A DNA stretch of 49,906 bases from contig JAFVGW010000026.1 of NCBI GenBank assembly GCA_017474765.1, forward strand, positions 1 through 49,906, given 5' to 3'. Position 1 is the first letter of the stretch, and every line of letters begins with the position of its first letter. A program made the position numbers and the translations under genes. The notes beneath the pieces were generated by a model, which did no database searches, was not told where the DNA came from, and worked only from the letters and a program-made list of their open reading frames with translations. This stretch comes from Salinivirgaceae bacterium. GTDB lineage: Bacteria; Bacteroidota; Bacteroidia; Bacteroidales; SZUA-534. Below are positions 6,988-15,481 of this stretch, one piece after another.

Positions 6988-9465
6988 TTACAGATATTTC
7001 TCTAATATTTCATATTCTTTTCTATGCATATACTTTTCCATAAAAGCGTAATCGGGTTCGTTTTGAGAATTAACGGGAAGTTTTATGAATTGGCGTTTCA
7101 TTCGTTCTGCATTGAATTTGTAGCCATATTGATATTTAACTTTCTGCTTCAAAATGGCCACTTTCATAAATAGGAAAACATACTTGCCATCCTTGTAATT
7201 TTTTAAATGCAAGCGTTTTACATCGTCAGAAAAAATAGTTTCGTATGGGTGATAAAAGTTTTCGACAACACTTCCATTGTAGTTTACACCCAAAACGTTT
7301 TGGTCCAATGATTCATTTGTATTAGACACAAACTCAGTGATTCCGTTATTAGAATCAGTTGCACCCGCAAAAGGTCGCATACCTTCTTTTTGATTTTCTT
7401 TGGTCAGTCTTACACCTGAAAATACATTAAATATGTCTTCTATCCTAAATTCTTTCCATTTCTTGTTTTCAATATTTTCAACATTATCAATTTTGGTTAT
7501 TTGCTGTTTGCTTCTGTTGGGAAATAAATATCCTCTGCCGTGTGAAATCATATTAAACTCGAATGTCAGATAGTCCGCCATTGTCTTTTCAAAATCGGCA
7601 TCGGTGGGGATTGCCTCGTTGAAATAGTAGAACGAGTGCAGCCACTCATCGTCAGGCTCAACCGTTGAAGTCACCATAAAATCGTTTGTTGTGATTCTGC
7701 CTCCAATCCAGCAATCGAGAAGCAGTTTGCGGCGTTCTTTGGCTCTTTCCGTCGGCAACAATCCTAAATGCGGAAACACTTCAAAACCATCATCTTTGAA
7801 ATTTATGAATTTTGAATACTTATTTTCGGGGTGTGGTTGGTGTGCTGTAAAAATAGCAATGACGGGGTTGACACCAACGCCAAAAAATGTTTGTGGATTG
7901 AGCGTTATCACACCTTCCAATGTGTGATTATCAAGAATATACTGCTTGTCTTTGTGGTCTTCCTTGGTTTTGCCAACCATTGTGCTTTGCGGTACAATCA
8001 CCGCACAACGCGCCCCATCACCTAACGAATCGAGCAGGTGGCATATAAATTTGAGTTCCGTAAGTTCTTTGGTGACTTTTGTTTTGCCTTGTGAATATGG
8101 CGGATTCATAAAGCCTACCGTGAATTTTTCTTTACGCAATTCGGCTGCTTGCCATTTGAAAAAATTATCACATATAAGGTTGCTCTTGCCGTCGCCACGC
8201 AAAATCATATTGGTGGTTGCAATGGAAAACATATCGTCGCGTATTTCTATGCCGTGAAGGTTGTCCCGTTTTATTTCGCGGTGTTTAGCTTTGTCGGGTT
8301 GCTTCAAAAGCATTTTGTGCATTGCTGCAATCAGGAATCCGCCAGTGCCGCAGCACGGGTCGAAAACCTTATCGCTTGGTTTCAGGCTGACAAGGTCGGC
8401 AAAAAGTTCGGTTATATGTTTGGGTGTAAGAACAACTCCAAGCGTCTGCCCATCGCCACCGCTATAGCGGATAAACTCACCATAAAATCTTCCCAAAACA
8501 TCTTCAGGTGAGTTGTTTGCAATAGCCGTCAATATGTTTGAGTAAAGATACTCAGCAAAATATCTGAGTGGCGACTTTCCAAGTTTTGCTGATTCCTCAG
8601 AAAGGTGCGGTCGGTTTTTTATGAGCCTGAATTGGTCTAAAACTCTATCCTTTTTGACTTGTGGTTGCACTTGAACAGCATCCATATATTTAGAAAGAGC
8701 GGCAAAGATTTTGTCGCCATCGGTATCGCCTTTAGTGTTTGAAGCTGTCAGATTTTGAGTGTCGAAAGAAGGTTCTTGCAAAGCCAGCAGAATGGCAGAA
8801 ACCACAAGCGGTTTTTCGGTGTCGCCAAGTTGACCATAATTTCTCAAATCTTCGTGCAGTTGTTCGGCTCGTTTCAAAATGGTTTCCAACTCTGCTTGTT
8901 CAGCCGTTTTGTTACCTAAAACTTTCTCTTGGTAATAGTTCCCTATTGCGTTTTCACTAAACGAATCGAAGCTTTTAACCTTCGGCATTATTTGATAGCC
9001 GTTCGCATTGACAAAAATCGGGCGAATTACAATTTTCTCTTCCTTTGTTCCTGAGCAGCCAAAAGCGAAAACCTTTTTGAAATTGGTGTTTTCGATAATA
9101 TGCAGAGCATAGTGTAGGGCGCCGTTTTCGGCGTAGTCAGTAATGCTCGACTTGTCCATAAGCAAAGTATCTTCTTTTTCGTTCATATACTTTGCCTGTT
9201 TGCTTGTGTCGGCCTTGTCTTCTATGACGATTATAAATTCACCCGATTTGGCTACAAATTCGGGAAATCCGCTTTTGCCAGTTCCACGCTTGGAACCAGT
9301 CTTTAATGCGTCTTCAATTTCCTTTATGCCACTGCCATTCATCGTAAAATCGATACCCGATTTTTTCAGCAGTGTGGCAATTATAAAATCTGTTTGTTTC
9401 TCGTAGTCTGCCATACTTTTTTCAGAGTTTGCGACCTTAGCACTCAAACTCTCAAAAACAGACAA
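6988..9465 (-). CDS. Type IIG-like restriction-modification enzyme (nuclease, N6-adenine methylase and specificity domain in one chain)
   Basis: 825 residues from a TTG at 9465; an in-frame ATG at 9414 (MADYEKQTDF) would remove 17 residues. Order: N-terminal nuclease-like domain with a PD-(D/E)XK-style core (PEFVAKSGEFIIVIEDKAD), helical connector, N6-adenine methylase with SAM motif FDPCCGTGGFLIA and catalytic NPPYSQ, then a single C-terminal target-recognition domain like type I HsdS halves (WKEFRIEDIFNVFSGVRLT). One chain would both methylate and cut. The start lies about 40 bases downstream of a structured RNA. The gene is bracketed by duplicated lrp 3' ends, showing it was inserted. One specificity domain implies an unsplit recognition site; that site cannot be predicted. 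Confidence 0.88.
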   Translation of the reverse strand: MSVFESLSAKVANSEKSMADYEKQTDFIIATLLKKSGIDFTMNGSGIKEIEDALKTGSKRGTGKSGFPEFVAKSGEFIIVIEDKADTSKQAKYMNEKEDTLLMDKSSITDYAENGALHYALHIIENTNFKKVFAFGCSGTKEEKIVIRPIFVNANGYQIMPKVKSFDSFSENAIGNYYQEKVLGNKTAEQAELETILKRAEQLHEDLRNYGQLGDTEKPLVVSAILLALQEPSFDTQNLTASNTKGDTDGDKIFAALSKYMDAVQVQPQVKKDRVLDQFRLIKNRPHLSEESAKLGKSPLRYFAEYLYSNILTAIANNSPEDVLGRFYGEFIRYSGGDGQTLGVVLTPKHITELFADLVSLKPSDKVFDPCCGTGGFLIAAMHKMLLKQPDKAKHREIKRDNLHGIEIRDDMFSIATTNMILRGDGKSNLICDNFFKWQAAELRKEKFTVGFMNPPYSQGKTKVTKELTELKFICHLLDSLGDGARCAVIVPQSTMVGKTKEDHKDKQYILDNHTLEGVITLNPQTFFGVGVNPVIAIFTAHQPHPENKYSKFINFKDDGFEVFPHLGLLPTERAKERRKLLLDCWIGGRITTNDFMVTSTVEPDDEWLHSFYYFNEAIPTDADFEKTMADYLTFEFNMISHGRGYLFPNRSKQQITKIDNVENIENKKWKEFRIEDIFNVFSGVRLTKENQKEGMRPFAGATDSNNGITEFVSNTNESLDQNVLGVNYNGSVVENFYHPYETIFSDDVKRLHLKNYKDGKYVFLFMKVAILKQKVKYQYGYKFNAERMKRQFIKLPVNSQNEPDYAFMEKYMHRKEYEILEKYL

Positions 9466-9499
9466 AAAGAAAAGGCGAGAACCGTTCGTTTTAATTGCC

Positions 9500-9660
9500 T
9501 ATTTAAACTTAGAAGGCTCCGCCAAGAACCGAGACGATAAATAAGCACGAAACAGTCCACACCTAACGGTGCGAACTTTTTTACTCGCTTACTCTCTATC
9601 GTCTCAAAAAAATATATTTGGCGGATTTTTCTAAGTTGAGAATATGAGCATAAAGCTCTA
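9500..9660 (-). ncRNA. Structured leader RNA, copy A
   Basis: Nested helices (plus-strand coordinates): P1 9506-9514/9629-9637, P2 9519-9525/9618-9624, P3 9531-9538/9598-9605, P4 9542-9546/9587-9591, P5 9560-9563/9568-9571, and a small outer hairpin 9646-9649/9655-9658. All are exact Watson-Crick complements. Copy B at 19437-19590 has the same order of helices with different P1-P3 and P5 sequences, and the same blocks GCTCATATTCTCA, TAAGCGAGT and GTTTCGTGCTTATT read on the minus strand. It ends about 40 bases before the TTG start of the restriction-modification gene. I could not match it to a named RNA family. Confidence 0.78.
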
Positions 9661-9880
9661 ATTAACAATATATTGTTTCAAAAGTTTCTTTCTAATTCAA
9701 ATTCGTTTTAAATGAAACATCAATTTACCCTTGCTTAAAGGCGCAAAGGCTTGTCAAATGTATAAAAGTCGGTTGGAAAAGGAAAATGTTTTTAGCCAAA
9801 GTGTATCTGATAATTAAAAATCTTTGTTCCTTTGTAAAAAACAATTGAATAGCTATGAACACAGCGGCAACAAATACGGC
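9661..9880. other. AT-rich intergenic stretch before lrp fragment
   Basis: No gene recognised. A weak promoter-like TTTG/TTCCTTTG segment (9822-9836) precedes an ATG at 9855 whose frame runs out of register into the lrp fragment, so it appears to be the upstream end of whatever was joined to the repeat. Confidence 0.5.
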
Positions 9881-10118
9881 AACCGCATTCCCGAAATTGT
9901 CGAGTGTTGGAACACGTCGGGCGACTACGACTTCATTATGAAGATTTACGTAAGCGATATGAAGCGCTATCAGGACTTCGTTCTCAACACTTTAGGCGTT
10001 GTCGAGAGCATCGGGTCGCTGCACAGTTTCTTCGTGATTGGTACCGTCAAAAGCGGCACCGTGCCAATTCCGAAAGCAGAGTAACGGGGCATAAAACAAA
10101 ATAGCAAGCGGGAATGGG
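9881..10118 (+). pseudogene. Truncated lrp 3' end (right direct-repeat copy)
   Basis: Encodes only the last two thirds of the RAM domain of the Lrp-like regulator (from IPEIVECWNTSGDYDF to SGTVPIPKAE, stop at 10082-10084) and has no DNA-binding domain. About eight substitutions in 238 bases separate it from 6471-6708, mostly silent plus N-to-S near the end, so the duplication is recent or kept similar by conversion. The frame can be opened further upstream, but those residues do not resemble the family. Confidence 0.88.
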
Positions 10119-10181
10119 ATTTCGTGCGTTCCGTAGTTATGTTTTTCGGTTAAAATTGGATTGAATCGGTTAGAGCAAAAA

Positions 10182-10213
10182 ACAACCGAACCCCACGTAA
10201 GGAATTCGGTTGT
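10182..10213 (-). terminator. Terminator of the TonB receptor / lipoprotein genes
   Basis: ACAACCGAA (10182-10190) and TTCGGTTGT (10205-10213) are exact complements; on the minus strand the hairpin is followed by T5-6. It lies 58 bases beyond the lipoprotein stop. Confidence 0.75.
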
Positions 10214-10270
10214 CTCGCAATTGGAATTGATTTATAATCAAACTATTAGCAATATCTTTTACTTCAAACA

Positions 10271-11488
10271 CTACTTTTCGAAACTGTAGAAGAACGACGG
10301 GAAGCCATCGACTGTGGCAACCTTGGATTCAACGGCGCCAGTTTCAAGGTCGACGGTGCTGAAGCCGTTGTAATCGTCGTTGGCCGAACCGTAAACCATC
10401 TTGCCTTTGTGGCGGCCCATTGCCACGCCGTGGCCGTTTGAGTGCGGAAGGCCTTCAATCACCTTAATACTCTGATTGTAAAGGTCGACAATGACGCCGA
10501 CACCCGTGCGGGCAATGTAAGTGTTTGTGTTAGTGGGGTCAAGACCCATTGCAAATCCGTAGGCGTACATTTTGCCATTGCCAGTGTAACGGCACATCAT
10601 CATACAGTTGAGATAGTCGCAACTCAAACCGCTTACTTTGGTTTTGCTCAAATTGATACTGTATGACTCATCGAATTCGGTTTCGCCTTTTTTTATGCGG
10701 GCGACGCCAGCGTCGAGTCCAGGAATATAGCCGAACGAGCCAATGCAGTTAATGTAAAGGTCGCCGTTCTCATCTTCGAAAATCGACTGATTATCAACAG
10801 GTCGCGTAGGTGCTGAAAGACCTACTGCGGTGCTGCGGATTCGCTTGATAAAACTGTCGTCGGCAACATTGTAGAGAGCCATTTCTAGAGCGTTCTCAAC
10901 GGGCATCCACTGCGCATTGAACTGTTCCAGAGCAACATACAGAATGCCGTCGCGAATGTAGAGTGCGCCAGGATAGGCCGAAACGCCTTCGTTGCGAAGC
11001 GACGAGACATCAATGCGTGAGATTTCGGTCATAGTTGTCGGGTTGAAGGCGACAATCAAATCAAGGCTTTGGCAGCACACGTAAGCCTTTGTGTCGCTAG
11101 CCTCAACCACAATGGCAGCGCTCGAGTTTGCAGGCAGCGCCATCGAGCCCTTGAGTTCCAATTGGTTGGCGTCGTTCAGCACGTAACGGCGCAGTTTCAG
11201 TTCGGTTCCGCCCATATAATCGGGGAAGACGTAAATACTGCCGCTCTTGCAGACGCACGGATACGAGCCGAACCCCAACGGAAGGGCGTTTGAGTTGTCG
11301 TAGTGAATTCCGCCTTCAAGACTGCCGACAACCTGCAGATAACCGCTGCCACTGTCGCCCGACGGGTTTGTAACTGTTGTGGAAAACAAGATTTTACCTG
11401 ACGCCGAAGTGTTCTCGTCGTCTTCTTTGTCGCACGCAACAAACGTTGTTGTCAATGCGACCATTAAAAATAAATGTTTGATTTTCAT
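10271..11488 (-). CDS. DUF4374-like surface lipoprotein
   Basis: 405 residues. Signal peptide with lipobox (LTTTFVACDKEDDEN): Cys19 is followed by Asp-Lys-Glu-Asp-Asp, the acidic signal that directs Bacteroidota lipoproteins to the cell surface. The remainder is a series of beta-rich repeats consistent with a propeller (for example AYVCCQSLDLIVAFNPTTM, GNGKMYAYGFAMGLDPTN). The size and style fit DUF4374 proteins, which are commonly encoded beside TonB receptors for iron compounds. It follows the TonB receptor gene on the same strand with a 218-base gap. A substrate-binding role beside the receptor is inference. Confidence 0.75.
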   Translation of the reverse strand: MKIKHLFLMVALTTTFVACDKEDDENTSASGKILFSTTVTNPSGDSGSGYLQVVGSLEGGIHYDNSNALPLGFGSYPCVCKSGSIYVFPDYMGGTELKLRRYVLNDANQLELKGSMALPANSSAAIVVEASDTKAYVCCQSLDLIVAFNPTTMTEISRIDVSSLRNEGVSAYPGALYIRDGILYVALEQFNAQWMPVENALEMALYNVADDSFIKRIRSTAVGLSAPTRPVDNQSIFEDENGDLYINCIGSFGYIPGLDAGVARIKKGETEFDESYSINLSKTKVSGLSCDYLNCMMMCRYTGNGKMYAYGFAMGLDPTNTNTYIARTGVGVIVDLYNQSIKVIEGLPHSNGHGVAMGRHKGKMVYGSANDDYNGFSTVDLETGAVESKVATVDGFPSFFYSFEK

Positions 11489-11529
11489 TTTGTTATAATT
11501 TTAAGATTAAACATTTGTCATTTTTTTTG

Positions 11530-11630
11530 AACGCAGATTTATATGAATTTGAATCTGCCTAATAAATCTGTGTCAATCTGTTATATCTGTGTCATCTGTG
11601 TTCTTATTTTTCATTTCGGACGCGGCACGC
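11530..11630. repeat. Dispersed CTGTGTCAATCTGT-type intergenic repeat
   Basis: The segment with AATCTGTGTCAATCTGT, ATCTGTGTCATCTGTGTTCT and then TTTCGGACGCGGC recurs with few changes at 24124-24200. Both lie between minus-strand genes. No coding content. Confidence 0.75.
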
Positions 11631-11706
11631 CAAGTCCCTACAAATTCGTTTAATACCACTTTTGCCCAATACCTAACACCCAAGACCTAATACCCAACAC
11701 CAAAAA

Positions 11707-13848
11707 TCACTTCATCACATACCGAACTTTGAATCCGAAGTTTCGACCAGGCAGCGGACGGTTCAAATCGGAATATACCGTCTTGTCAGTCAGGTTTTTA
11801 ACGCGGAAAGTGATAGTCCATTGGTCGTTGTTGAAACTGTGCTCAACGCCCAAATCAATGGTGAACGACGTCGGGATTTTGCGCTCTTGGAATTTGCTCA
11901 CCTCAAAATCGTAGAAATACTCGTGAATGTACGACGCGTCGGCCAGCAAGCGGCTGTTCTGACGGCTTCCGCCGAAAAGATTCTCGCGGTGCAGTTCGGC
12001 GCCGAAGTTGGCCAGCATATACGGAATGTTTGGCATCCGCTTGTTATAGGTGGCGTTGGGCGCAGTCGAGCCAGTCTCATACTTGCGGCGGTCGCGCAAA
12101 TCCTGATAGGTGGCGTTTCCATAGAGATAGAGAAACGGCAGCACATCGCCCTTCACCTCAACCTCAACACCTTTGGTGCGAACCGTTCCGAAATTAGCGT
12201 ATCGAGCCATCGACGGAATCATATCTGCTTGATAACGAATCATATCTTCGAGTTGATTCAGGAAGTAACTCACCTCGGCCTCAATGAAACCGAACGCGTT
12301 GGCTCGGTGATATAACGCACCGATATTCAGGCCGTTGCAGCGTTCGGGCTTCAGGTCCGACGACGGCAGAATTGAGAAGCCGTTGCCCACCAACTCTTCG
12401 GCCGTGGGAATACGCACCTCGCTGCTGAACGCCGCCTTGGCCAACAGCCGCTTGGTGAACTTGTAGCGCAGACTCTCGCTTCCGCCCCAGTAATTCTTGC
12501 TCAAATTAATGTCAGTCGGGTTGTTTATAAAGGTGTGTTCCAACACTTTAGTATTCGACGAGAAGTTGAAATTCTTGACCGTTGTGGCACTCATAAAACG
12601 GCTGTCGAACAGCGTCAAATCGTATGAGAGACCGACTGTCAGACTGCTCATTCGGCTCGGGAAGTTGGTCTGATAGCCGAAACTCAAATCCATCATCTCG
12701 TTTTTGGGATTCTGCCGCGTGTGCGTGCCATAAATATTGATATTGAACGTGTTATGCTCATTCAACAGATAGTTCATATTGAGTTTCCCCGCAAAATCGT
12801 GTGTGCGGTTGTCGGCATTCGACGCATAGTTGCCCTGCTCGCCGCCGTAGGCCGAAACGGCGTTGTAGCGGTTGCCGTCCCAGTCGTAGCGGTAGCGCGC
12901 GGTGTCGCACAACCCGAATTTGCCATAACTGTAACAGAAGTCGAAATCGAAATCCAATCCGTCGACAATAAAGTTATCGCGCTTGAGCGTAATGGCCGAA
13001 ATGGCCGAAGCACTGCTGTTGTTGGCTTCGCGAATGTCAGTGTCAATTCCTTGAATTTCAGCGCGCGTGGCGGTAAAGACGAGTTCCAGTTTGACCTCGT
13101 CGAAATACCATTTTGTCGCCTTGAGCGAAGTTCCCGCCATCACCTTTTTGAATTGGTCGTGATTGCGCTTAACCTTCCGATTGTCAAGGTTTTGCAGACG
13201 CATTGTGTAGTCGTTGTCGCTATAGGTGAGCACGCCGCCAAGACCAAACTGCAAGCCCGTTTTTTGGTTGGTCTGCTTGAATGCGGTGCTGATTTTGTGG
13301 GTGTTGAACGAAGCAATCTCGTAACTTGCGTCAAAATAGACGGGCGGATATTCCTTTGTCACAACATTCACCGCGCCACCCAGCGCCGACCCGCCAAAAC
13401 GGTAAGGCACAATGCCCTTGTAAACCTCAATGCGTTCAATCATATCGGTTGGCACATCGTTAAGCGACATATAATCAGACATTTGACCAATAGCCGCCTC
13501 ATCAATATAGATACCCATACGTTTGCCCTCGAGTCCGCGCACCGAAATACGCGACGCGCTGCCCACACCGCCAGTGTTGCGCACGGTAATGCCCGCTGTT
13601 CGCGAAAGCGCGTCGTTAATGTTCGACGTGGTGCCCTCAAGTTGTTTGACAGAAATGACCGACAGCGGCATTGCGGCCTCGCGCATTTGCCGTATCTCGT
13701 TGTGGCTAACCACATTAACGGTCTGTATTTCTCTGCCGCTGAAGTATGTTGTGTCATTATTTTGGGCGATTGATTCGGCGGGCAAATGCAGAATAACTGC
13801 CACAGCCGTAACCGCCCCAAACAAAGTTTTTCGTGATTTTTCCCCCAT
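11707..13848 (-). CDS. TonB-dependent outer membrane receptor
   Basis: 713 residues from the ATG at 13846-13848, which precedes a signal peptide ending near LPAESIAQ. A plug domain follows (VISVKQLEGTTSNINDALSR, ITVRNTGGVGSASRISVRGL, IERIEVYKG, SALGGAVNVVT) and a beta-barrel ending in NFGFKVRYVMK with the terminal aromatic strand. There is no carboxypeptidase-like N-terminal domain, so it is of the siderophore/heme type rather than SusC. The product imports a chelate across the outer membrane using TonB energy. Its promoter is of the AATCCC/GGGATT family shared with the ZIP transporter and efflux permease, supporting a metal-related role, which is inferred. Confidence 0.92.
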   Translation of the reverse strand: MGEKSRKTLFGAVTAVAVILHLPAESIAQNNDTTYFSGREIQTVNVVSHNEIRQMREAAMPLSVISVKQLEGTTSNINDALSRTAGITVRNTGGVGSASRISVRGLEGKRMGIYIDEAAIGQMSDYMSLNDVPTDMIERIEVYKGIVPYRFGGSALGGAVNVVTKEYPPVYFDASYEIASFNTHKISTAFKQTNQKTGLQFGLGGVLTYSDNDYTMRLQNLDNRKVKRNHDQFKKVMAGTSLKATKWYFDEVKLELVFTATRAEIQGIDTDIREANNSSASAISAITLKRDNFIVDGLDFDFDFCYSYGKFGLCDTARYRYDWDGNRYNAVSAYGGEQGNYASNADNRTHDFAGKLNMNYLLNEHNTFNINIYGTHTRQNPKNEMMDLSFGYQTNFPSRMSSLTVGLSYDLTLFDSRFMSATTVKNFNFSSNTKVLEHTFINNPTDINLSKNYWGGSESLRYKFTKRLLAKAAFSSEVRIPTAEELVGNGFSILPSSDLKPERCNGLNIGALYHRANAFGFIEAEVSYFLNQLEDMIRYQADMIPSMARYANFGTVRTKGVEVEVKGDVLPFLYLYGNATYQDLRDRRKYETGSTAPNATYNKRMPNIPYMLANFGAELHRENLFGGSRQNSRLLADASYIHEYFYDFEVSKFQERKIPTSFTIDLGVEHSFNNDQWTITFRVKNLTDKTVYSDLNRPLPGRNFGFKVRYVMK

Positions 13849-13871
13849 TTTTTTGCTTCTGAATTTTGCCG

Positions 13872-13921
13872 CAAAGGAACGGCGGCGCACTGTCAGCGTC
13901 AATCCCTATTTGTGGGGATTT
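13872..13921 (-). promoter_or_regulatory. TonB receptor promoter with AATCCC/GGGATT-type repeat
   Basis: Minus strand: AATCCCCACAAATAGGGATTG (within 13900-13921), 20 bases, then TTCCTTTG (13872-13879), 24 bases before the ATG. The spacer shares the GTGCGCCGCCG block with the ZIP promoter, so the two promoters are related by descent. Confidence 0.7.
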
Positions 13922-13971
13922 GTGAGTGGGGTGACTGATAATTTCGTGGGAATACAGCACGGTGCACCTAT

Positions 13972-14004
13972 AAAAAAAGGACTCACAAGCGAGTCCCATT
14001 TTTT
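13972..14004. terminator. Bidirectional terminator between aldo/keto reductase and TonB receptor
   Basis: GGACTC (13979-13984) and GAGTCC (13991-13996) pair over a 6-base loop, with A7 on the left (13972-13978) and T7 on the right. On the minus strand it ends transcription from the aldo/keto reductase gene. Confidence 0.8.
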
Positions 14005-14156
14005 TGACTGTTCAAGTCGAACAGAAGAAGCGGCTGTAGGCGGCTTTTTTGCCTTACGGCCTATCGTTTCCGCACCGCGAATCGGAACACATCGGCGCCC
14101 AAAATAGTGACGTTCAGTCGGTCGGCTTCAGCTTCCAACATTTTGATTTCAGCATC

Positions 14157-15008
14157 CTAAAGTTTCACATTCACAGCATTATACAACTGCTCAACCTGAT
14201 ACGCCCTGCGGCAGCCGCATATCGGCACAATGCCCTTGCTTGAGCAGAACGACATTGCAACCTGCGGAATGCTGATATTGTGTTGGTTGCCAATGCTTTC
14301 CATTAGTTCGTAGAGTGGTTTGAGTTTCTTCTTTTTCCGATTGAAAATCAGTTTCATAACCGATTTTTTCGACTTCGATTTCGGATTGGTCAGCATTCCT
14401 TCTTCCAGAACGGCCCACGCCCAAAAACTGATTCCGTTCGCGCGGCACCAATCGACAAGGCCGTTGCGTTCCCAGTCGCGGCACAGAAGGCTGTAGTGGT
14501 TCTGCACGCCGTAGAGCGGGATTCCCGACGCGTCGAGAATGGATTTCGCCAGGCGGCACTCATCGAGCGTGAAATTTGAAACGCCAATGTGGCGGATTCT
14601 GCCATCGTGGTATAAATCAATTATTTCCGATAGATTCTCGCAAATGTCATTCGGCAGGTGAAGCCAGTAAATGTCAACGTAACTGCGCCCAAAGTCGGCC
14701 AAATCCTTCTCAAACGATTTCTTGACCTGCCCCGCCTTGTAACGCGCTGTGGGTGTGAATTTTGACGAAATGAGCACGTCGCCGCAGCCGAATCGGCCAA
14801 TCATTTTCTGTGCCTGTCCGAAACCGTAATCCTGTGCTAAATCAAAGACTGCCAAATCTTTAGCCTGCGCGCTGTCGAACGCTTCCTTAATAACGGACTC
14901 ATCGACGCTCTCGCCGCGCAGCAATTTGCCGTACAGACTTCCGCCCCACGAATTTGTGCCAACCACACATTTCAGTTGGCTCAGATTGTTGTTTTCTATC
15001 TTGCTCAT
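14157..15008 (-). CDS. Aldo/keto reductase family protein
   Basis: 283 residues, (alpha/beta)8 barrel. Catalytic positions expected for the family are present: Asp and Tyr in VFDLAQDYGFG, Lys in ISSKFTP, His in IYWLHLPND. The NAD(P)H-binding end includes ISIPQVAMSFCSSKGIVPICG. Such enzymes reduce carbonyl compounds; the substrate is unknown. The promoter carries the TGCAAC/GTTGCA palindrome shared with the methyltransferase gene 1 kb away and with a broken ABC gene at 35.7 kb. Confidence 0.88.
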   Translation of the reverse strand: MSKIENNNLSQLKCVVGTNSWGGSLYGKLLRGESVDESVIKEAFDSAQAKDLAVFDLAQDYGFGQAQKMIGRFGCGDVLISSKFTPTARYKAGQVKKSFEKDLADFGRSYVDIYWLHLPNDICENLSEIIDLYHDGRIRHIGVSNFTLDECRLAKSILDASGIPLYGVQNHYSLLCRDWERNGLVDWCRANGISFWAWAVLEEGMLTNPKSKSKKSVMKLIFNRKKKKLKPLYELMESIGNQHNISIPQVAMSFCSSKGIVPICGCRRAYQVEQLYNAVNVKL

Positions 15009-15034
15009 TGTTTGTTAGTTTTAAATTTTTAGCA

Positions 15035-15086
15035 CAAAAATATGGCGCCGAATCTGCAACCAGGTTGCAAAGTTTCGGCGCCATAT
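15035..15086 (-). promoter_or_regulatory. Promoter with TGCAAC-N3-GTTGCA operator-like palindrome (copy 1)
   Basis: Minus strand: TTTG (15068-15071), 25 bases, TATTTTTG (15035-15042). The palindrome TGCAACCAGGTTGCA (15055-15069) overlaps the -33 side. It is enclosed by longer complementary arms ATATGGCGCCGAA (15040-15052) and TTCGGCGCCATAT (15074-15086), which could also act as a terminator for the DUF4491 gene upstream. Confidence 0.65.
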
Positions 15087-15112
15087 CTTTTCACTTTTCA
15101 AACTTCTCTGCC

Positions 15113-15436
15113 TTATTTCCCCTTCCCCGCCTTTCGCAATGCTTCGTAATAGTCGTGGCGCTTCGGATTTTCGGGGAACCAACCGCGCAGAACGCGTTTT
15201 TCCTGTGCGAACATTTCGCCAATGCCCCAAAAACAAGAGAAAGCAAATCCGCTGATTATTGTCGATACGGTCTGATTATCAATGAATAGCGCCGCTGCGA
15301 CGCAGGCGAGCCCCACAAAGAGCCAGAGCCACCAACTGCGTTTTCCCCAGTAATATTCCATTTTAATGACGGCTGGATGGCACAAGCCGATGCTCAAAAA
15401 AACTGCCGCGCCAACAATTATGCTGCTATAATTCAT
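15113..15436 (-). CDS. DUF4491-like membrane protein
   Basis: 107 residues with about three membrane segments (IIVGAAVFLSIGLCHPAVIK, WWLWLFVGLACVAAALFI, TIISGFAFSCFWGIGEMF) and a conserved cytoplasmic end (EQ/KRVLRGWFPENPK). Pattern and length fit DUF4491, a small Bacteroidota inner-membrane family of unknown function. It is followed by the palindrome-bearing promoter of the aldo/keto reductase. Confidence 0.75.
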   Translation of the reverse strand: MNYSSIIVGAAVFLSIGLCHPAVIKMEYYWGKRSWWLWLFVGLACVAAALFIDNQTVSTIISGFAFSCFWGIGEMFAQEKRVLRGWFPENPKRHDYYEALRKAGKGK

Positions 15437-15481
15437 AGTTTCAGAAATTTTGGCGCAAAAATAGTATTTGAAGCGAAATGG

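Noticed and set aside
6709..9880. Insertion sequence or prophage carrying the restriction-modification gene
   Set aside because: No transposase, integrase or terminal inverted repeats; only the direct lrp repeat marks the borders.
12721..13773. Open frame of 350 codons opposite the TonB receptor gene
   Set aside because: It mirrors the codon bias of the real gene on the other strand and shows no family motif or signal; an antisense shadow.
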